Below, one piece after another: positions 1 through 13,125 of a stretch of 64,000 bases of DNA (position 1 is the stretch's first letter; the number at the start of each line of letters is the position of its first letter). The notes under the pieces are model-generated. The model saw only the letters and a list, made by a program, of their open reading frames with translations, was not told the DNA's origin and did no database searches. This stretch comes from Stichopus chloronotus (lineage: Eukaryota > Echinodermata > Holothuroidea > Aspidochirotida > Stichopodidae), in the NCBI GenBank assembly GCA_021234535.1, contig CM037839.1:29718975-29782974 (forward strand), read 5' to 3'. Both the position numbers and the translations under genes were made by a program.

Positions 1-3000
1 CGTTAGCTTTTCAAACTGTGGGTATCGTACATCTGTATCTTATAAAAAAAATTATTTCTTACACAAAACATTTAATTTTCTGTATAGAATTATCGTTTCA
101 TGTTTCAACAAATCAAACATTACTTTCAATATGTATATTGCTTTTTAATTATCGGTATACACAGAATGAAAATTTATTTGGGTAGATGAGGAAGTTTGGG
201 GTTTGTTAACTTCTTTTCACCCTTCCTCCTTTCTTCTTAATGCAATATTATATTTTATTGGCAGGTGTGCTTTATAATAGACGATGGATGTTTAAACTCC
301 AGAACTTTTATTGTTTTATTTCTTTAGTTGCTTTTTCCTCTTTTCACTTCACAAGAGCCTAATGACGTGACCAAATCATTAACACCTTTAGTAAAGTGAA
401 AATCTCTGCCTAAGTCCCGCTCATAATTTATTACTATGAAGTCCATTATTTGTACCTAGTTGCAGGATACCACCGACAATGAAACATCCAGACTGGATGG
501 GGTAGGAGTGGGGTGGGTTCACAAAATATCGTTTGCAATTTATACAAGTAGTTAAATTCAGGAGTGAGTTGCTTTTCAGTTTTCTCCGTTATACAAGTTA
601 CAACATTGTTTGTTTTCGTGCAGCGGCATATGTTGAAGGTTGTAGAGACAGGGTTTATAGTTAGGCATTTGGCAAGAGGCTGGCTTGGTTTCCTTTGGTA
701 AAGTGGTGAAAGAGAAAACACCTTGTCAATACTTTATAGGAAGTATATCATTATACTCATTACAATTCCTTTCTTTAAAAAAAATTCAAATCTTTTTGTG
801 CATCACTGTGTGGGGGTCACTGTGCGTAATACTTAAGTACAAAAACGAAAAACACGTGATCTGAACTTTGTTGTTTCTGTTTTCTGAAAAGAAAGGAAAA
901 TTGATTAAAAGATTGATCGCTATCCCTTATTACAAACATTCCTCATTGACAAAGCAGGAGATGACTATTGTCGATGTTGTTCAGTATTACACTTTGAATG
1001 TCACTAATTTCACTTTTGACCAAATGAGACGATACATTATTACGTAATGACTTTACTATGTGCTGCTAGTACGCCATATCTTTGTAGAGCATGTGTTTGG
1101 TCCAATTCGAAAGAGTACCGTATTTTCACATGAGTTGATATAATCCTCTAATAATTATAGTATTGTAATAAACATAGTTGATCAAAAATATTTTTTTCAT
1201 GAATAAACGCAAAAAAGAACTTATATTTCAGCAGATATTATTTAGGTACCATTTGCAGGGTTATTTGAATTGCTTAACATATGTGTCTTTCCAAACTGTA
1301 TCTGTGGGTTTATCTTAAATTTGAAATTGTCCAGTGATATACAATGAAAACACATGTCCGGTCTTGCACGCCCTTTATTGTTTAAGGATGTTATTGGCTG
1401 TGATGATTCATGTATCATGTATCAATGTATCGTTGGTAGGTCGTGGCCTCATTTGCAATCAGTTGATAGTCTATGTGAGAGTATGACCAATAACCATAGC
1501 CAGATGATCGACTCACCACTGTATGTTGTGCGTTGATATACAAGGACTCAGAAATACACCGGCAACTGTGACAAATGTTAAACAAAAGTCATCAGTTCTG
1601 GGGTTTATTTTGTTTTTTTTTTTCATTGAATTGTGGAAATTGATTGAAACCCCGTGGAAATGTCATACTGTTGTCGATAAAGTGCTAGGTGACTTTTTTT
1701 GTGCTATGGACGGGTGGTCACTGAAGGTCAATGCAAGTGAAACAGCCAAATGTGTCTCTGTTGCCGCTCTATCGATTTTCCAAACATTGTAGTCCAATTT
1801 AAATCACCATACCACATCATTCTTTGCTCTTAATCTTTCTTATCCCCCACTTTCTAGAATAAACAAAGTAGCCTAAACTACAAAAGTAGTAAAAAAATTT
1901 CATCCCCCCTTCCGTCAGAGTTTAGTTAATCCATCAGGCTACACAAAAGATGGTAGTCATAGGTCTATATTTGGGGGCAATGGGACTAGCAAATTTGTTT
2001 TGTGGAGATAAAGCCCCCTACTCACCCCCCTTCCCCACCTCCCCCGGTAGATCCGCCCCTCGCTACCATGACGATTTTCTTGTCAATATCACTAAGGCAT
2101 TTGGTAATATATGTATATGAGGAAACCTATGTCGGCAACTGAATTATGACCAGTGACTTCACAGTTCGCATCGTACACTATACATACTAGGCTCACTGAG
2201 TTTCAAAAACTTCAGAACACTAGATGGACTTTACATGAGTAGATCAAATAACACCACATTACACCTACGGAACAAGAATAACATGGATTATCACATTAAT
2301 AGGCTTAAACATATTTGAAGTTTGCAGTTTATTCACGGTAAACAGTCTACGGACTTAAATCTTCCATTCCGTCCGACAGACTGATTTGCGTAAAAGGAAC
2401 TTTAACTCTGTTGACCGTTTACAATCTTTTTTTTCAAGAAATTACACATTAGACATACTTTATGGATGAGTTGTCTCAGAAATATACATTTCCATGTAAG
2501 CATATATAACAAACTGGGTATATAACAAATCTTAGCACATGTCGGTATTGAATAAATGTTTGCATGCACTTATCTCAGCTGTTCGTCTCAAGTTAATTGA
2601 GAGGATTATTTCTCTTAGATCCCATCATACGTAGGCCTACCTTCATAACCTGCAATATATTTCCCTCATTTAAAAGCTCAGTTTGATTCTGAAAGTAAAT
2701 GCCATCAGTCTTTTGTTATCGACTAGAAGAACTAGAAAAAGCTGGTTCAGTGAAAAACGAAACAAACTGTCTGTTTCATTTGAAAATGAAAACTAAAGAC
2801 AAAACATGGACAGGTTATTTGAGGTAAGAAAACAATGATCACTCCGAGGAAGAAATGCCCTCAGGGCACTCTAATGTACCGTCAGACTAAAGGCTTGAGG
2901 ATTCTCCAATCAACTGACAGACCTATATAGTCCTGTAATTGGTCCATCGCGAGAGTTACGTAGCACGCTGCACATTGAAACACTACCTGTTCTATACCAG

Positions 3001-3340
3001 GTAAGGTCAATTCAGCTAAGTGGGAAGAGGATCGATATCACCAGTAAAGATAACTTAATTATTACTTCCCTGCTTTCTGTTTAATAGGTCACTGTAACTC
3101 CTTTTGGTATCGATCATTCCAGAATGACCAAAATAACTTCATCTTTGAAACTTTTTCCTCCTAGGTTATCTTTATACTCCCTGTTTTCCTCTAGCCGCTT
3201 ACCTGTAAATAGGAATCGGTATAACGACATATATTTCACGATTATGTTGAATTATTTAATTTTTTTTTCTCCCCAAGCTATGACACCTTTATACTGTTTT
3301 TCTTTTCCTCCGTTTGATTTCCTATTTGCATATACCCTAT
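1..3340. other. No gene recognised
   Basis: AT-rich DNA with only short random open frames. A C-rich stretch at about 2005-2065 ending ATCCGCCCCTCG resembles one terminus of a hAT-type element, but no partner end was found. Confidence 0.5.
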
Positions 3341-3672
3341 ACCATGTTCATTGTGGATGAAAACCGGCCAGATTCACCTGCTCTTTTAAGTGTCCAGATG
3401 ATATTGAGGGAGGAGGGAAACCAGACGATCGCCAATGCAAAAGCAAGCCTGCTCTCATTTAACATCCGCATCCCAGCCTTTAGCCACTTTCCCAAAGACT
3501 GGAAGGGGTCGAGAGCCTGCCCAGCTCAACAGCCCACCAGCTGCAACAAGTAACCTGAAGCGGACAAGACCTAAATCGGACAACAAGAACCCACCAAATA
3601 ACCCCATCAACACCACTGTAAACAGCTTCACTGAACAAGCCAAATTTGAGTTCCCAGAAATTTTCCAAGTAT

Positions 3673-3745
3673 TTCGGACGGGATTTGATCCGGGGACCCA
3701 ATGATTGCAAGACGGATACTCTAGTCACCTAGCTAAGTCGGAAGC
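3673..3745 (-). repeat. tRNA-like sequence, probably a tRNA pseudogene or SINE head
   Basis: On the minus strand an A-box-like TTAGCTAGGTGACTAGAGTA is followed by a B-box-like GGATCAAATCC. The anticodon loop would read CTTGCAA, but the anticodon stem does not pair, so this is not a working tRNA. It could be the head of a tRNA-derived SINE whose body runs toward 3400. Confidence 0.4.
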
Positions 3746-3860
3746 TACATCATTTAAAGTTTTTAAATTTGTGGGTCAACAAATTATTCTTGGGTAACAA
3801 ATAACTGAGTTTATATCAGTGAGAAACTTATTTCTTAAAGAAGACCAAAATAATTACGTT
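3745..3860. mobile_element. Family B MITE fragment
   Basis: It shares ATCATTTAAAGTTTTTAAA, CAACAAATTATTCTTGGG and AACTTATTTCTTAAAG with the copies at 31.7 and 44.5 kb. No clear ends. Confidence 0.5.
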
Positions 3861-5525
3861 ATTCATTTAACGAAATTCCTTAAAAAGGGTAATTCGCATG
3901 CCATTTGCAGCATGCTACGTGTGAATTAATGTTGATTTCGTAACTTCATGTTTCTTTTCTGAATGAAATATAAGCCTTCCAAGTGATTCCCAAACCATAT
4001 GGAGTTAGCTACATGGGGCCCATGTCGGGATGTTTCCTGGGTAACTATGTTAAGCATAACGTAACCTAAGTTTTTTCTTTCCTGCGGTCACTCAATTATT
4101 CCATAAAAAAGGTAGAGGTATTTGACAAGGTTGTAGACAGTACTGAAGGACAGTGCATGTTGTTCCTTCGAAACTGGCGACTTTGTTTCGCCAAAACCGA
4201 TCATATCGAGAAAATTCCGATTCTGCTCGTAACCCACACAGACAGACATGACAAATCTCGATAAGCTGTTGTTTTTAGCCACAATGTGAAAACCAGGGTC
4301 CCAACTGAAGAACATTTTGTGTACAATTAATTATATTATGATTCGATATGTTCAGTTATTGCTTCTCCACCTGAATAACCAACAGCCAGCGAAGTTGTAG
4401 CCACAGAGATACATGACCACCCAGAAATTGGCTCTGTGCTTTAATGATTTCTGCAGTACATGGACGAGTCATTTTAACATGTAACAGTTCGCTACAGTGT
4501 CATAAGGAAACTTTCCAACTTGAACTATAGAGTGTGACCTACTAATAAGGAGAAAATACAGTGGGCCTAAAGCCATGAGCCCTTAGCTGGCTGCCTCCTG
4601 TCAACAAATGCACTCTAACCAAAAAAAGCTCTCGTTGGTTCTTTTATGTACAGTTCTTTTATTCTTTAAACCAGTTTTCAACTTCAGACGCGGTCCGACG
4701 CCTATCGCAGTAGAAAAATTTGATGTTGTGTAACTTATTGAACGTGGATACACCCTCTGCGAACTTCCGAAATTCAGCGAAAATCGATAAAATGCAATCG
4801 TAAAATATAGTCTTGTGACCGTTGTCGTCATTTGCATATGGCAAAGGTCTATGTCTTATTCTTATATACCAGTCAGTCTTGATTCCAAAGAGATTAACCA
4901 GTTGTTTTGATTTTTGAGACTGGTTTTGAGTTGTCTGTAGGCAATGAACCTGGCATCACGGCGTTTTGCTACACAATCCTTTTCAAAGATTATAAGCGGA
5001 TGTGAATGAAGATTACTTGGATACCCCTAGAAGATATATCACACAAAAGTAAAACGGCAGTCCGAGCTGTTTTCATCCCTTTATGAATTGAAAGTTATCA
5101 AACCGGATAGAAATTGGGGAGGTGAAAGTGTAAGAGATTTTGTTTCTGGTAACTGGATGTAGAGACAGGAGTCACCATCCAAGGGCACCGGTTGTACACA
5201 AGACAATCTGAATACATCAACCAACAGCACCATTCAAATCGCATGATCTACTGTTCGAAAAGAGCGCCACCTAAAATTTCAAACGGTAGCGCATTGTTCG
5301 TATTTCTCAACGATACCTTTAATGACCATTCTGGATGGAGGATGGGAGAGGGGAATGAACATGGGAGAGGATGTGATCTACTTCAAAATGAGATTTTCGA
5401 CCAAGATTCCGTCCTCAAATTAATCCTGACCAGTTCAAAGTTAAGTCCCAAAAAAGTTTCCAAATTCTAGAAAACGAATCATATTTTGCATCAAAATTGG
5501 CTCTTTTCTTTGCGTACGACGTCAC
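3860..5525. other. No gene recognised
   Basis: Nothing identifiable on either strand; open frames are short and have no family resemblance. Confidence 0.5.
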
Positions 5526-5529
5526 TATT

Positions 5530-5760
5530 CAAACCAGAATGCAGAAATGCATTGCGGTTTCGATGATCCGATTAAGAGAATTTTTTTCTGAATCTGATAT
5601 AATAGCATTAGTATATGTCACATTAAGTTACTTATGCTTTATATGAAATGTGAGATCTGCCCAAGCTTCCTTTCTTGAGATCATATCTACATATTCACAA
5701 TTTGACCCTTGTGGACATTGAATGACCTTTTACCTCCATTCATGTAACAGTACCTACCCT
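5530..5760 (+). repeat. R1 composite repeat: head plus one degraded unit
   Basis: The head (from AAATGCATTG near 5545) is shared with 13300-13400 and 17660-17760. One unit follows, with AAGCTTCCTTTCTTGAGAT and diverged half-sites (TTTGACCC, AATGACCT, TTACCTCC). Confidence 0.7.
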
Positions 5761-6394
5761 TCAAAGTACTTATTAAGCTGAGGAACAGCCCGAAAATATT
5801 GCGCTCATCTCAAGAAGGCAGGCCTTGGCTGCTAGTAATAGATACGCTCATTGTTAAGTTGTTACAGCCAAAGCTTGCAAGCCTAGCGAAAGGCACTTTA
5901 TTAACCGCTTCCGAAGAGTCAACATACACTTACAGCCGGCAGACCGCCACGCGCGTGGCAGCCCTTTCCGCCATACTTACTTGCGAAACCACACTTGCGA
6001 AACTTAACTAAGAAACCTTTATGGTGTGATAGAGAGCCCAAGGAGGTACGTGTATGTTTTGTACTTTTATGAATTTTTCGTGTAACTTAATTTTAGGTTA
6101 AATGAATTGAGACTGGAGAGACGCAGAGGAGTCGATGTTTAATGTTCTCGTCTTTTTTTTTCTTGTACTTGTATAATTCTTCTATATTTTGTGTTACATG
6201 TTTACCTTATAGTTTGAAATGTTTGTATAATTTATGGATTTCGAACTTAATTTCACCAAAATGTTTGTTTATTTGTACAGTTTTCAAGGAGTTCACGAGT
6301 TATCAGTTCACGAGTATATGCAGAAGCAAACTCCAGTCGAGACCCTTGGGTTATTTTTTGTCAGTCCACTTTGGTTACATACGATCGCACCACC

Positions 6395-6600
6395 CTCCGC
6401 TACAATTAAAGACCAATTGGTTTTTGTGCTCAATGAGATACAACCATACATTAAATATGATATCCGTCCATGCTTCCCTTCTTGAGATAACTCCATACTG
6501 TGACCCGGTTGACCATAAATGACCTTTGACCTTCACCAAAGACGATGGAATTCTTGTATGCTCAATGAGATACACCTACAATCTAACAATGCAGGCTACA
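6395..6600 (+). repeat. R1 repeat unit with perfect DR1
   Basis: One to one and a half units. TGACCTTTGACCT, a perfect DR1 nuclear-receptor element, is at 6520-6532, followed by the usual TTCACCAAAGACGATGG. Confidence 0.75.
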
Positions 6601-9360
6601 GTGCACGCAGATATCTGTGTAATCAGTGTCAATTTCTCCGAGATCTTTAAATGAGAATAACTTTTGAAAAAAAAAATGTCTATTAACATGTTCAGTTTAA
6701 TGTGTGTACTCTGCCTTTGAGTAAACGTTGCATTAATGTTCATCCCCGATTCTACTTACTGCAATGTTCCTTACCTTCTATAACACTACTTGGTATTGTT
6801 GTATAGAGATGGTCATTCCACCCCACCGTACGCAAAAGGTCGTACAAAGTTCAGTCTTCCGGTGTTTACCCCAGATTTGTTTAACCTTTTCTTTATTTTC
6901 CCTCAGACAGTCAGATCAGACAACACATTAAAAATAGTAAACTTAGACCCTGTTCTCAGAAAGGTTGCGCAACCCTTTCGTGATTGGATAATCACGGATG
7001 GCAACCACCTTACTCTGTTACGTAGGTAAACCATTTGACCTGTGATTGGCCAGTGTCGGCAATGTATACCGTGATCCTTTGCAGTTAAGCGTGGGTCAAT
7101 CCATCGACCTCGCCACTCCGCCGGCACTGGCTCTCTGGACATCCAACCGTAATCATCGTCTGTCTCTCTCAGTCTCTGTACAATATGTAGGCCTTCGTCA
7201 TCTTATCTCTCCGTCGGTTTCTCTCTTTCATCATCCTCATCTTTGATTCTTGCTTAATTAATCTATGTGCCAGTCCAATCAGTAATAAATGGAACTCTAA
7301 TCGTTAAATCTTGATTCTGAATCTGACGTCTCTCTCTGTGTCAACAATCCGTCGCTGGGGCAGTCATAACAAGACTGTGAACCCCCCCCCCAAAAAACCC
7401 CACATATTCTACAGTATACCCATAGAGGCAGTTAAATTGAAATTTCATGAAATCACTGCTTACTGCATTAATTAAACATTCCATCTGGTTGTGACACAGA
7501 CACGTTTCCTGTACGCACAATATCGATGTTAATTGTTGAGAACCACACCCAGTTCTCTCGAGTAAGAAAAATAGGTACAGCAATAAAAATGCTGAAGTTA
7601 AATGGCTTTACCTCGGCTTAAGCAAATTCTATCACGGCATCTTTAATAATGATTATTCTTACACGTGACCATCATCAAATGGCAGGGAAATATCCACTTT
7701 AACTCAGCATTAAGATTTAAGTTGTCAAATGGAGTTATGAATTGTGTTGGTTTGTTGCTACACTTAAGTATGGTGAAATATTCAAATATTCTCCACACTT
7801 TTAAGTTGAATGTAGAAAGGTTTAGTGTAAAATATGCCATCCTGTTCCCGATGACTCCATATGAGCTTAGCAATATATTAGACAACATAAAGCACATTTT
7901 CAAACAGTTTGGATCAAAATTTACTTAAATCTTAGTCTAGTCTGTCCCTCTACTGTAAGTGTAAGGTACAACAGTTAGAAATACATGTGCTGGCTAGGCT
8001 CTTTCACAGTATGTACGTTTATGTTAGGCTACAGAGAAGGTTCCAAGTCAGTATGGACGAAAATATCTCGTAGGAGGAAACCTTCGAATTTAAGTTTGCG
8101 AAAATAATGCGGATTGCTAGTTTGGGGTCTTTTCCCCACGTCATGTCAATGTTTTTGGCAGTTTTGACCGATTGAGGAATTCGATACTTTCGACGTTCGA
8201 TCCTACTTTCCTAAACAGGTGATAGTAAATACAGTACCCAGACAATACAACAATACAACCATCCAAAGATGGTTTTTGTGACTGAAATCTCTTATTTTAG
8301 GGAATCTAAAACCTTAACAACATTATCGCAGTTTGCATCAACAGTAAGTTGTCTTTGGAATAAACGTTGTTCAAGCATTCGTTCCGACCATGATGCTTTG
8401 GTTTAGCGCTCTACCATGCGTACAAGGAGTATACTGTGTGTCACGGCTGCATACTGCGTACGTATGTACATGTGCAGTATGAACTATGAGTCATCTAGGC
8501 AACGTTGACACAACAGCCGGACGGTTGTGCGTTAGGTTTGCCGTGGGCAGAGGAACATATTGCGTAGAGGCGGTATGTTTACGGGGATGGGCTCAGAATT
8601 GTAGGTGAAAGCCTTGTTTGGCTAATTTTTCCCCGCTTACACAACTGAGGTTTCTTTTTGGGGAGTATTATGGGGAAAATGTTACTCCATGCTTTTACCA
8701 ACACGCATGTTTATCCAACTTGTAGTAACGCGATGAAAACATGCTTGCAATTCACCCCTTTTTTGTTGTTCTCATGTACCTTATATGGTGGCAAGTACGA
8801 CCATATCGGACTTTCAACTGTTTTTCTAGGTAGCCTGTACGGTATTTTGAAATATTCCTCATTCTCTCGCTTTGCTTTTGTTTTTATGTCTAATTAACAT
8901 TTACTTATTTTGATATTCCATTGTCGCCAAGTTTTTTTTTACTTACTAAAATGCAAATTTTTGTTTGATGTGACCTGCAAGGTGCACAGCTTTTGTGTAC
9001 ACAACTTGGAGGAAGTGTCTTTAAATTTTCCGTAACCCCCAATCAAGGACTTTTCCAATTACATACTTCTGACTATAGCATGTATATACTACAATCAGTG
9101 GTGTACATGTAATTGGCCAATGAAGCACAAGGAATTGTGTGAAGGTAGGAATATGTTTGCAGTTCAGTTACGTACTCTCTGATCGACTACCTTGGAGAGC
9201 GAGCGGGTATCAATTGGTTCCTTCACATGGCTTCACTTTTTACTAAGTGTTATCCATTTTCCGGGTACACCTCGTATGTTTGGTATAATTGTTAGCTGTT
9301 AAGTTTGATACCGTCGGTGTAGGTTATAATGCCATGCCCACGTATGTCAGGTATATCGAC
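6600..9360. other. No gene recognised
   Basis: A somewhat CpG-richer patch at 6810-7150 has two ATTGG boxes in similar GTGATTGG contexts (near 6981 and 7042), but no linked exon is visible. The rest is unremarkable. Confidence 0.4.
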
Positions 9361-9364
9361 ACAG

Positions 9365-9990
9365 CTTATTTACAATGTTTTCAGTTTGACCCTGGTTGAC
9401 CTCAAGTGACCGTTGACCTCCATTATAAAACGATAGGGTTCTTGTACTCTATAATATACATCTACATTCTTCATATCACATCTGGATGGCTTGTTCCATT
9501 GATGAGATGTTAACGATAAAAGATACTCAATCCATTTTACATCTGGATGGCACGATGGTACACTAACGCACAAAATATGACATTTGTCCAAGATTCACTT
9601 CTTGAGCTATTGTGTTTACAAGGTTTTCACAATTTGTCGCCTGTTGACCCCAAATGACCTTTGACCTCCATCAAAAAGAATTGGGTTCTTCTTCTCAACA
9701 TGGTACACCTACATACCAAATATGAGTTATGTAAAAGCTTCTCTTCTTGAGATATTGTGTTTACAGGGTTTTCACAATTTGACCCTGTTGACCCCAAGTG
9801 ACCTTTGACCTCCACCAAAAACAATAGGGTCCGTCTACTCAATGTGGTACCCCTACAGATCAAATATGGGATCTTTCCAAGCTTCTTTTCGTGAGATATC
9901 TCATTTACAAAGTAAGTGTCACAAACACATACACACGCACACATACTGCCACATGATTACAAAGGTTACGATTATCATCGCAACCAACAA
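9365..9990 (+). repeat. R1 array, about four units, microsatellite and 3' hairpin
   Basis: Units repeat every ~145 bp (CTTGAGmTAT at about 9600, 9746, 9889). Perfect DR1 sites lie at 9655-9667 and 9799-9811. The array ends with a CACA-rich run at 9911-9945 and a hairpin at 9964-9985. Confidence 0.85.
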
Positions 9991-12880
9991 CACACTTACA
10001 GTGTTCTGTCATCACATTAAGTTCTAATCAAGCTTTTTTATGTCAATGCCTGAAAACATTTCCAAGATACATGCTTGAAAAACCAAATAGATGGAAAGAT
10101 GCCTCAAAGTGCTCCACAAGAAAAATGAGATAGAAGAAATTCAATGAGTTTTGGTTACAAAAAAAGTTTTTAATTTGGCAAAACTACTTTTCTTGTGTGC
10201 ATACTTTTATCCCGATATGAGAAAATTTTGCCCAATCTGTGCAATGAAGAACAAAAGACACCATAAAATTAATGTTTCAGAAATTAAAATAAAAGTTTCA
10301 CATTAAAAGGAGGGAATGAAGAAAAAGTCACACATACATCAGTAATGTTATTGTTGGAGAGGAAAAAAAGGCAAACTGGTACAACTATTTTTAAAATATT
10401 AGTTGCAACAGTTTACCTTAAGTCTAGAATTACAAGAAAATATATCAAATACCATTCATCCAAGTTCCATCTTGATGGCTTGTTCCATTGATGAAATGTA
10501 AATGATGACAGATATTTAATCTGGATGGCACAATAATTTTTGATATCGTTCTTATGCAACTCACAGTACCTGAGTTGATTTCCTTTTCGAATTAAAGATA
10601 ACGCATAGTACACAAATGGTATGCATAGTCAAGTCATCCCACAACACTTGAGACAGTGATCACATTACATGACACGGTGCAATGGCTTCCGAAAAGAAAA
10701 AAATACTACAAAGAAAAAGAAAGAAAGTAATACAAGTTTGAAAGAATGTCATGTCAAATTACTGCACAATCTACCACCTAAAATTGAGTGACTAAAATTC
10801 AACATTTTATACTTCAGCTCAGAAAGGCGCTATTGAGACGAGATAGATGGATCACTTGAAATTAATTTGATAAAGCTCTGTGACATATCTTTTTTGAAAT
10901 TTTGACAAAAGGAACACATTTAAATCTTTGTTCATTTTTTTAAAGAAATAATCAGAGTTTCTGTGACTCTGATTTATTCTCCTTTGATGATCTTATTTGT
11001 TTTGTTCATGATGATTAAATTTCTCCACAAATCTATCACAGGTTCAACTGTCACACCAGAGAAATTACCTGAGCTGGTTGTTGTAAATGATGTTCACACA
11101 ATTGGTATGGAGTAGCAATCTTGTTTGGTGTACCAGAAAATATTTGTCACATTAACTGTTTTAGAAGATTTTCATTACCTTTGAATTGTTGCTAACCATT
11201 CATTGTTACACATTATACTACTGTGGTTAGATATTCCACTGACAAACAGTTACAATTGAATACTGATTTGAGCGATAAGAAAACAACAAGGAACCCATCT
11301 CACCATTATTTAAAACTTATACATTCACCAGGATAAATGCTAACTAATTAAGAATTTGATAAGAAAACATGATTAATTAGCAAAAGTGAAAAATGTGTTA
11401 TAATGGGCACTTCAGCTATCAATAATTGAGCGCATTGTGGTAGTGCTTAGATTCAATAAAAGCTGTGTATATTGTAAAAAGTACAAGTTAATACGATTAA
11501 AGGTAGGATCTAATGTGATACACCTGAGGATTTTATACAGGATAATTTACCTGAATGTTGAAAATTCAGAAACACTCACTTTGATGCAGTTTTATTAGAG
11601 CAGAACCTCTGAAATGATACCAAAAGTTGATGGTTCCCTTTTAAGCAATCTAGGATAACACAAAGCTTTGAGATGTCTGCTATGTCTCTTCATCCCCCCT
11701 CCCTTAATTTAACCATGAAGAAGGGGGGTGAGATGACTGATGAAACAGAAGCATAAATCATTAAATACATGCATACCAAAAACCTTACAGTAAACACAAT
11801 AAATCATTATTTGAGATGCGATGTAATACCAACGGTTATTCTGTTGAAGTAACATTGCCAGATAAGGCATATCAAAGAGGCAATTGTCACAGGTTCTGCT
11901 ATTGATACAAAAGGTTAGGGAAGGTGTTTGGCAAAACATTAATTGGTGCACTATGTGACAATTGATGGTGGCAATTCCCTCAGATGATAAAACCTGAATA
12001 AGCACCCCCAAAATAATGTCTTTAGAATATCACGTGGATTATGACGTGGTATATACTTCAAAATGAAATTACGTAGTTTTATCACATAATTCTGAAATTA
12101 TGTTGAAAACTGTAAGATGAAAATGTACATACAAATTTCTCCTCCAAAAAGTACTTTGCATAAAAAGATAAAAGCCTCTCATTAAGCAGGTGGATTCCTG
12201 ATAGCATGATGAAGTAATTATTTCTACATAAACATTAGAATTACACATCAAACATAATGAGTAACCCTGCATTGTATTATATTTCAAACCATACATTGTA
12301 AATATTGCTAATGGCATGTATTTCAAAACAAAGGTGTATGAACAGCAAATATATTGTAGGTTTCCTCAGTTAATAAGAACTTCGTATAAAAACCTCTCTT
12401 AATTAAAAACCTCTCAAGAATATAAATTGTGAATGAGATTCACAGAGACTGGTGCTACCATCTGTTGTAAAAGCTGTAAAAGGAAATAAAAATTTCACAC
12501 AAAATCCCCCAAAATGTAATTAAAACTTCTTGAAAGACTCTAAGAATGGATATCTTTTGTACTTTTACAATTATTTCTGTCTATCTCTCATTTTAAGATT
12601 AAGTAAAATTAAGTAAAAGTGCACTCCAGAGTGGAGTGTAAACTTAAAGACAACGACGTCGGTATGTACTGATGGGGTTAACTATTGCTTATGAAAATAT
12701 CAAATGGTGGAAACGTTATGCATAAGGACTACTGCATTACAGTGCACATTTGATTTCACAACCATACTTTGCCAGGATGTAAAACACATTTGAAAATTTT
12801 CAAGATCAGCTGGCTCATCAGTTTTCAGAAAAATTAATCTAAAATAGGTCACATTGTGAAGTTAAGATCTGGTGTTGTCA
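9990..12880. other. AT-rich gene-free stretch downstream of PLA2G6
   Basis: Simple AT-rich sequence with a small piece resembling 9470-9510 (GATGGCTTGTTCCATTGATG) at about 10470. No exon recognised. Confidence 0.5.
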
Positions 12881-12883
12881 CAA

Positions 12884-12889
12884 TTTATT
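12884..12889 (-). terminator. Polyadenylation signal AATAAA just after PLA2G6
   Basis: A canonical AATAAA on the minus strand begins 18 nt past the stop codon. If it is used, the 3' UTR would be only a few tens of bases long. Other sites further downstream cannot be excluded. Confidence 0.45.
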
Positions 12890-12906
12890 CATGCCAACTC
12901 ACAGAC

Positions 12907-13125
12907 CTATAGGAGATTCAACAGTTCACCTAATTTGTTGATCTGGTCTTTGCATTTGTACAGATAGGCGTGGCCTTCCCACATCATTTGCATAATCATG
13001 ACATTATCCGTCTCTGCCAGGTCGATGTCAGAGCTCAAAGATGGGCTGAATCTGTAAAAGGCAGCATTTATTGCCAGGCACCATGCCCTGCTTCTATCCA
13101 CTGGCCTAAATGTAGACTCAGTTAC
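12907..13125 (-). CDS. PLA2G6: PLA2G6 last coding exon (residues 739-810 and stop)
   Basis: Acceptor TTTTCAACAG. Peptide [11 protein letters not shown]...[24 protein letters not shown] ends KLGELLNLL then stop, aligning with the human C-terminus (AVDRARAWC, ALWETEVYIYEH, KLIQLLLSP). The frame stays open upstream of the acceptor, but that part does not match the family. Confidence 0.94.
   Translation of the reverse strand, partial: VTESTFRPVDRSRAWCLAINAAFYRFSPSLSSDIDLAETDNVMIMQMMWEGHAYLYKCKDQINKLGELLNLL

Noticed and set aside
2005..2065. hAT-type terminus ATCCGCCCCTCG
   Set aside because: No matching opposite end or target duplication was found, so no element is called.
3435..3704. Pro/Asn-rich open frame of 89 codons
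   Set aside because: It ends inside the tRNA-like sequence, overlaps other open frames on both strands and resembles no known domain; better explained as SINE body.
5799..6011. 70-codon frame with a GC-rich end and the palindrome GCCACGCGCGTGGC
   Set aside because: No splice-linked exon or domain; the palindrome alone does not support a call.
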